From assembly GCA_002395925.1 (NCBI GenBank), contig DGVM01000118.1:1-7442 (forward strand): a stretch of 7,442 bases of DNA, in the 5' to 3' direction. A program made the position numbers and the translations under genes. The notes below the pieces were generated by a model. It was not told where the DNA came from. It saw nothing but the letters and a program-made list of their open reading frames with translations, and searched no databases. Every line of letters begins with the position of its first letter. Positions within the stretch are counted from its first letter, which is position 1. Shown piece after piece: positions 6,165 through 7,442 of this stretch. Origin of the DNA: Bacteroidales bacterium UBA4284. GTDB taxonomy: Bacteria > Bacteroidota > Bacteroidia > Bacteroidales > UBA932.

Positions 6165-7442
6165 ATGAAGAAGAAATATCCGCGTTCGTTTTCAAGGCGC
6201 ATCACCAACAGGGTCATAGCCATCGTGCTGGTGACGATGCTGCTGCTTTCAGGATGGGTCTTCTACCATTCAGTGACGAGGTTCGGGCAGCAAATCGGCT
6301 CCCACTTCATTGACGTGATGGAAATCACCAATGAAGAAATGGATCTCTGGCTGTCCGCCGTGGAGATTTCCGCCGCCAACATAGAAGACGAAATCAGCTA
6401 CAACCTTGCCAGGCCCTCCAATGTTTGCTCCGCCCTGGCCGACGAGCTCCTCCTCAACCCCTATGTAAACGGGACCTGCGTCGGATTCATCCCCAATTAC
6501 TTCAGCGAGGCCGGACGGTGGTTCGAGCCTTACGCCTCGCGGGACTCTGTCGCAGGTGAAATCAACATACGGCAGATAGGATCCAGGCAGCACGATTATT
6601 TCGGTATGGAGTGGTATAAGAACGGCTTGGAGCATCCGGAAGGCCACTGGTCGGACCCTTACTTCGACCAGGACGGCGCACGTGCCGTGGTATGCACCTA
6701 CTCGCTCCCCGTGCGCGACCGCAAAGGCAACACCGTGGCCGTGATGGGAGCCGACCTTAAGCTGGAATGGCTCAAAACGCAGCTTGAGGAGAACGACACC
6801 AAGGAAAATGCCCGCCGCACCTCAACCTTCAGTTTCATCGAAGGCGACCCGACATACTGCACCTACAGCTTCATACTTGGCAACAACGGTGAATTCATCG
6901 TACACCCCGACACCAGCCGCGTCCTCAAGAAAACCTTTTTCGATTATGCCGATCCGGACGATGACGGCAGCTACATAAAAGCCGGCCGTGATATGATGGA
7001 AGGCAAGTCCGGGTCGGCGCAAATCTACGTCAACGGACAGGCTGTTTACGTGTACTACGGGCCTCTCCAGAGCACGGGCTGGTCGATGGGCATCGTCGTG
7101 CCGGTCAAGTCGATAGCCCTCCCGGGTGTGCTTCTGGGCTTTCTTATGCTGCTGTTCATCGGCCTTGCCGTGATAGTGATAATGATAGTGTGCCGGATGA
7201 GCATCCACAGCACCACCAGGCCCCTTGTCAAACTCGCTGCCTCGGCTGAAGAAATAGCCAAGGGCAACTTTAAGACGGAGCTTCCCAGAATCAAGCGCCG
7301 GGACGAAATATGCCGCCTGCGGGATTCATTCGAGGATATGCAGCACTCGCTGTCCACTTATGTCGCCCAGCTCACGGCCGCGACGGCCCAGCGGGCTTCA
7401 ATCGAAAGCGAGCTGAACATCGCCCGCGACATCCAGATGTCG
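6165..7442 (+). CDS. dCache-HAMP sensor protein, probable SpoIIE-family serine/threonine phosphatase (3' end outside window)
   Basis: The reading frame is open from ATG 6165 to the window end (426 codons, no stop), so the gene is partial. Order: short basic cytoplasmic N-terminus, membrane span at about 17-35 (VIAIVLVTMLLLSGWVF), a large extracytoplasmic region at about 36-318 looking like a double Cache sensor (GMEWYKNG, WSDPYFDQDG, CTYSLPVRDRKGNTVAVMG, then ILGNNGEFIVHPD and YYGPLQSTGWSMGIVVP), a second span at about 319-344, and a HAMP domain at about 345-398 (TRPLVKLAASAEEIAKGNF). The last residues, IESELNIARDIQMS, are the linker that in Bacteroidota SpoIIE/RsbU-type PP2C phosphatases directly precedes the catalytic domain (usually continuing MLP). 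The catalytic domain itself is not in the window. Expected role: sensing a small periplasmic ligand and dephosphorylating an anti-sigma-antagonist or other partner; this is inferred. It is transcribed divergently from the dehydrogenase gene across 184 bases. Confidence 0.85.
   Translation, partial: MKKKYPRSFSRRITNRVIAIVLVTMLLLSGWVFYHSVTRFGQQIGSHFIDVMEITNEEMDLWLSAVEISAANIEDEISYNLARPSNVCSALADELLLNPYVNGTCVGFIPNYFSEAGRWFEPYASRDSVAGEINIRQIGSRQHDYFGMEWYKNGLEHPEGHWSDPYFDQDGARAVVCTYSLPVRDRKGNTVAVMGADLKLEWLKTQLEENDTKENARRTSTFSFIEGDPTYCTYSFILGNNGEFIVHPDTSRVLKKTFFDYADPDDDGSYIKAGRDMMEGKSGSAQIYVNGQAVYVYYGPLQSTGWSMGIVVPVKSIALPGVLLGFLMLLFIGLAVIVIMIVCRMSIHSTTRPLVKLAASAEEIAKGNFKTELPRIKRRDEICRLRDSFEDMQHSLSTYVAQLTAATAQRASIESELNIARDIQMS

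Noticed and set aside
1..7442. A defence or mobile island linking these genes
   Set aside because: Only the Rpn-family gene is element-like. There is no integrase, inverted repeats, attachment site, CRISPR repeats, toxin-antitoxin pair or restriction gene in the window.

Overview
The window looks like chromosomal DNA from a member of the Bacteroidales (Bacteroidota) of moderately high GC. Four things point there. Several genes are preceded by the Bacteroidota-type promoter (TTTG or TTG, a gap of about 18 to 20 bases, then TAnnTTTG). Strong Shine-Dalgarno sequences are absent. The first gene belongs to a TPR/transmembrane/helix-turn-helix regulator family (DUF6377 type) that I know only from this phylum. 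The last gene is a dCache-HAMP-SpoIIE type signalling phosphatase of a form common there. I cannot name the species.

Layout: (1) 4-1551, minus: membrane-anchored DUF6377-type regulator that ends at a TAG codon inside its C-terminal DNA-binding helices, apparently a premature stop. (2) 1820-2782, plus: Rpn/PD-(D/E)XK nuclease-family protein, less GC-rich than its neighbours, divergent from gene 1. (3) 3040-4371, plus: PlsC-like acyltransferase with an internal four-cysteine zinc ribbon and an extra C-terminal domain. (4) 4296-4904, minus: small exported protein of unknown function whose 3' end overlaps the end of gene 3 by 76 bases. (5) 5024-5980, minus: 3-hydroxyacyl-CoA dehydrogenase of an atypical subfamily. 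(6) 6165 to the window end, plus: sensor protein with a periplasmic Cache-type domain and HAMP, cut off just before the expected SpoIIE/PP2C phosphatase domain.

The genes do not form one operon or an obvious defence or biosynthetic system. Each of the four best promoters serves one gene or a two-gene stretch. Genes 3 and 5 both concern acyl chains (phospholipid acylation and 3-hydroxyacyl-CoA redox chemistry). Genes 1 and 6 are membrane signalling proteins. I see no tRNA, rRNA, CRISPR array or intact insertion sequence.

The most striking property runs across the whole window: the palindrome CATG does not occur at all, although a hand scan finds about 100 ATG triplets on the plus strand. In GC-rich genes that otherwise favour C-ending codons, the codon before Met never ends in C. 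This suggests strong, long-standing selection against CATG, as expected from a restriction or methylation system recognising it. The second point of interest is the in-frame TAG that truncates the DNA-binding region of gene 1.
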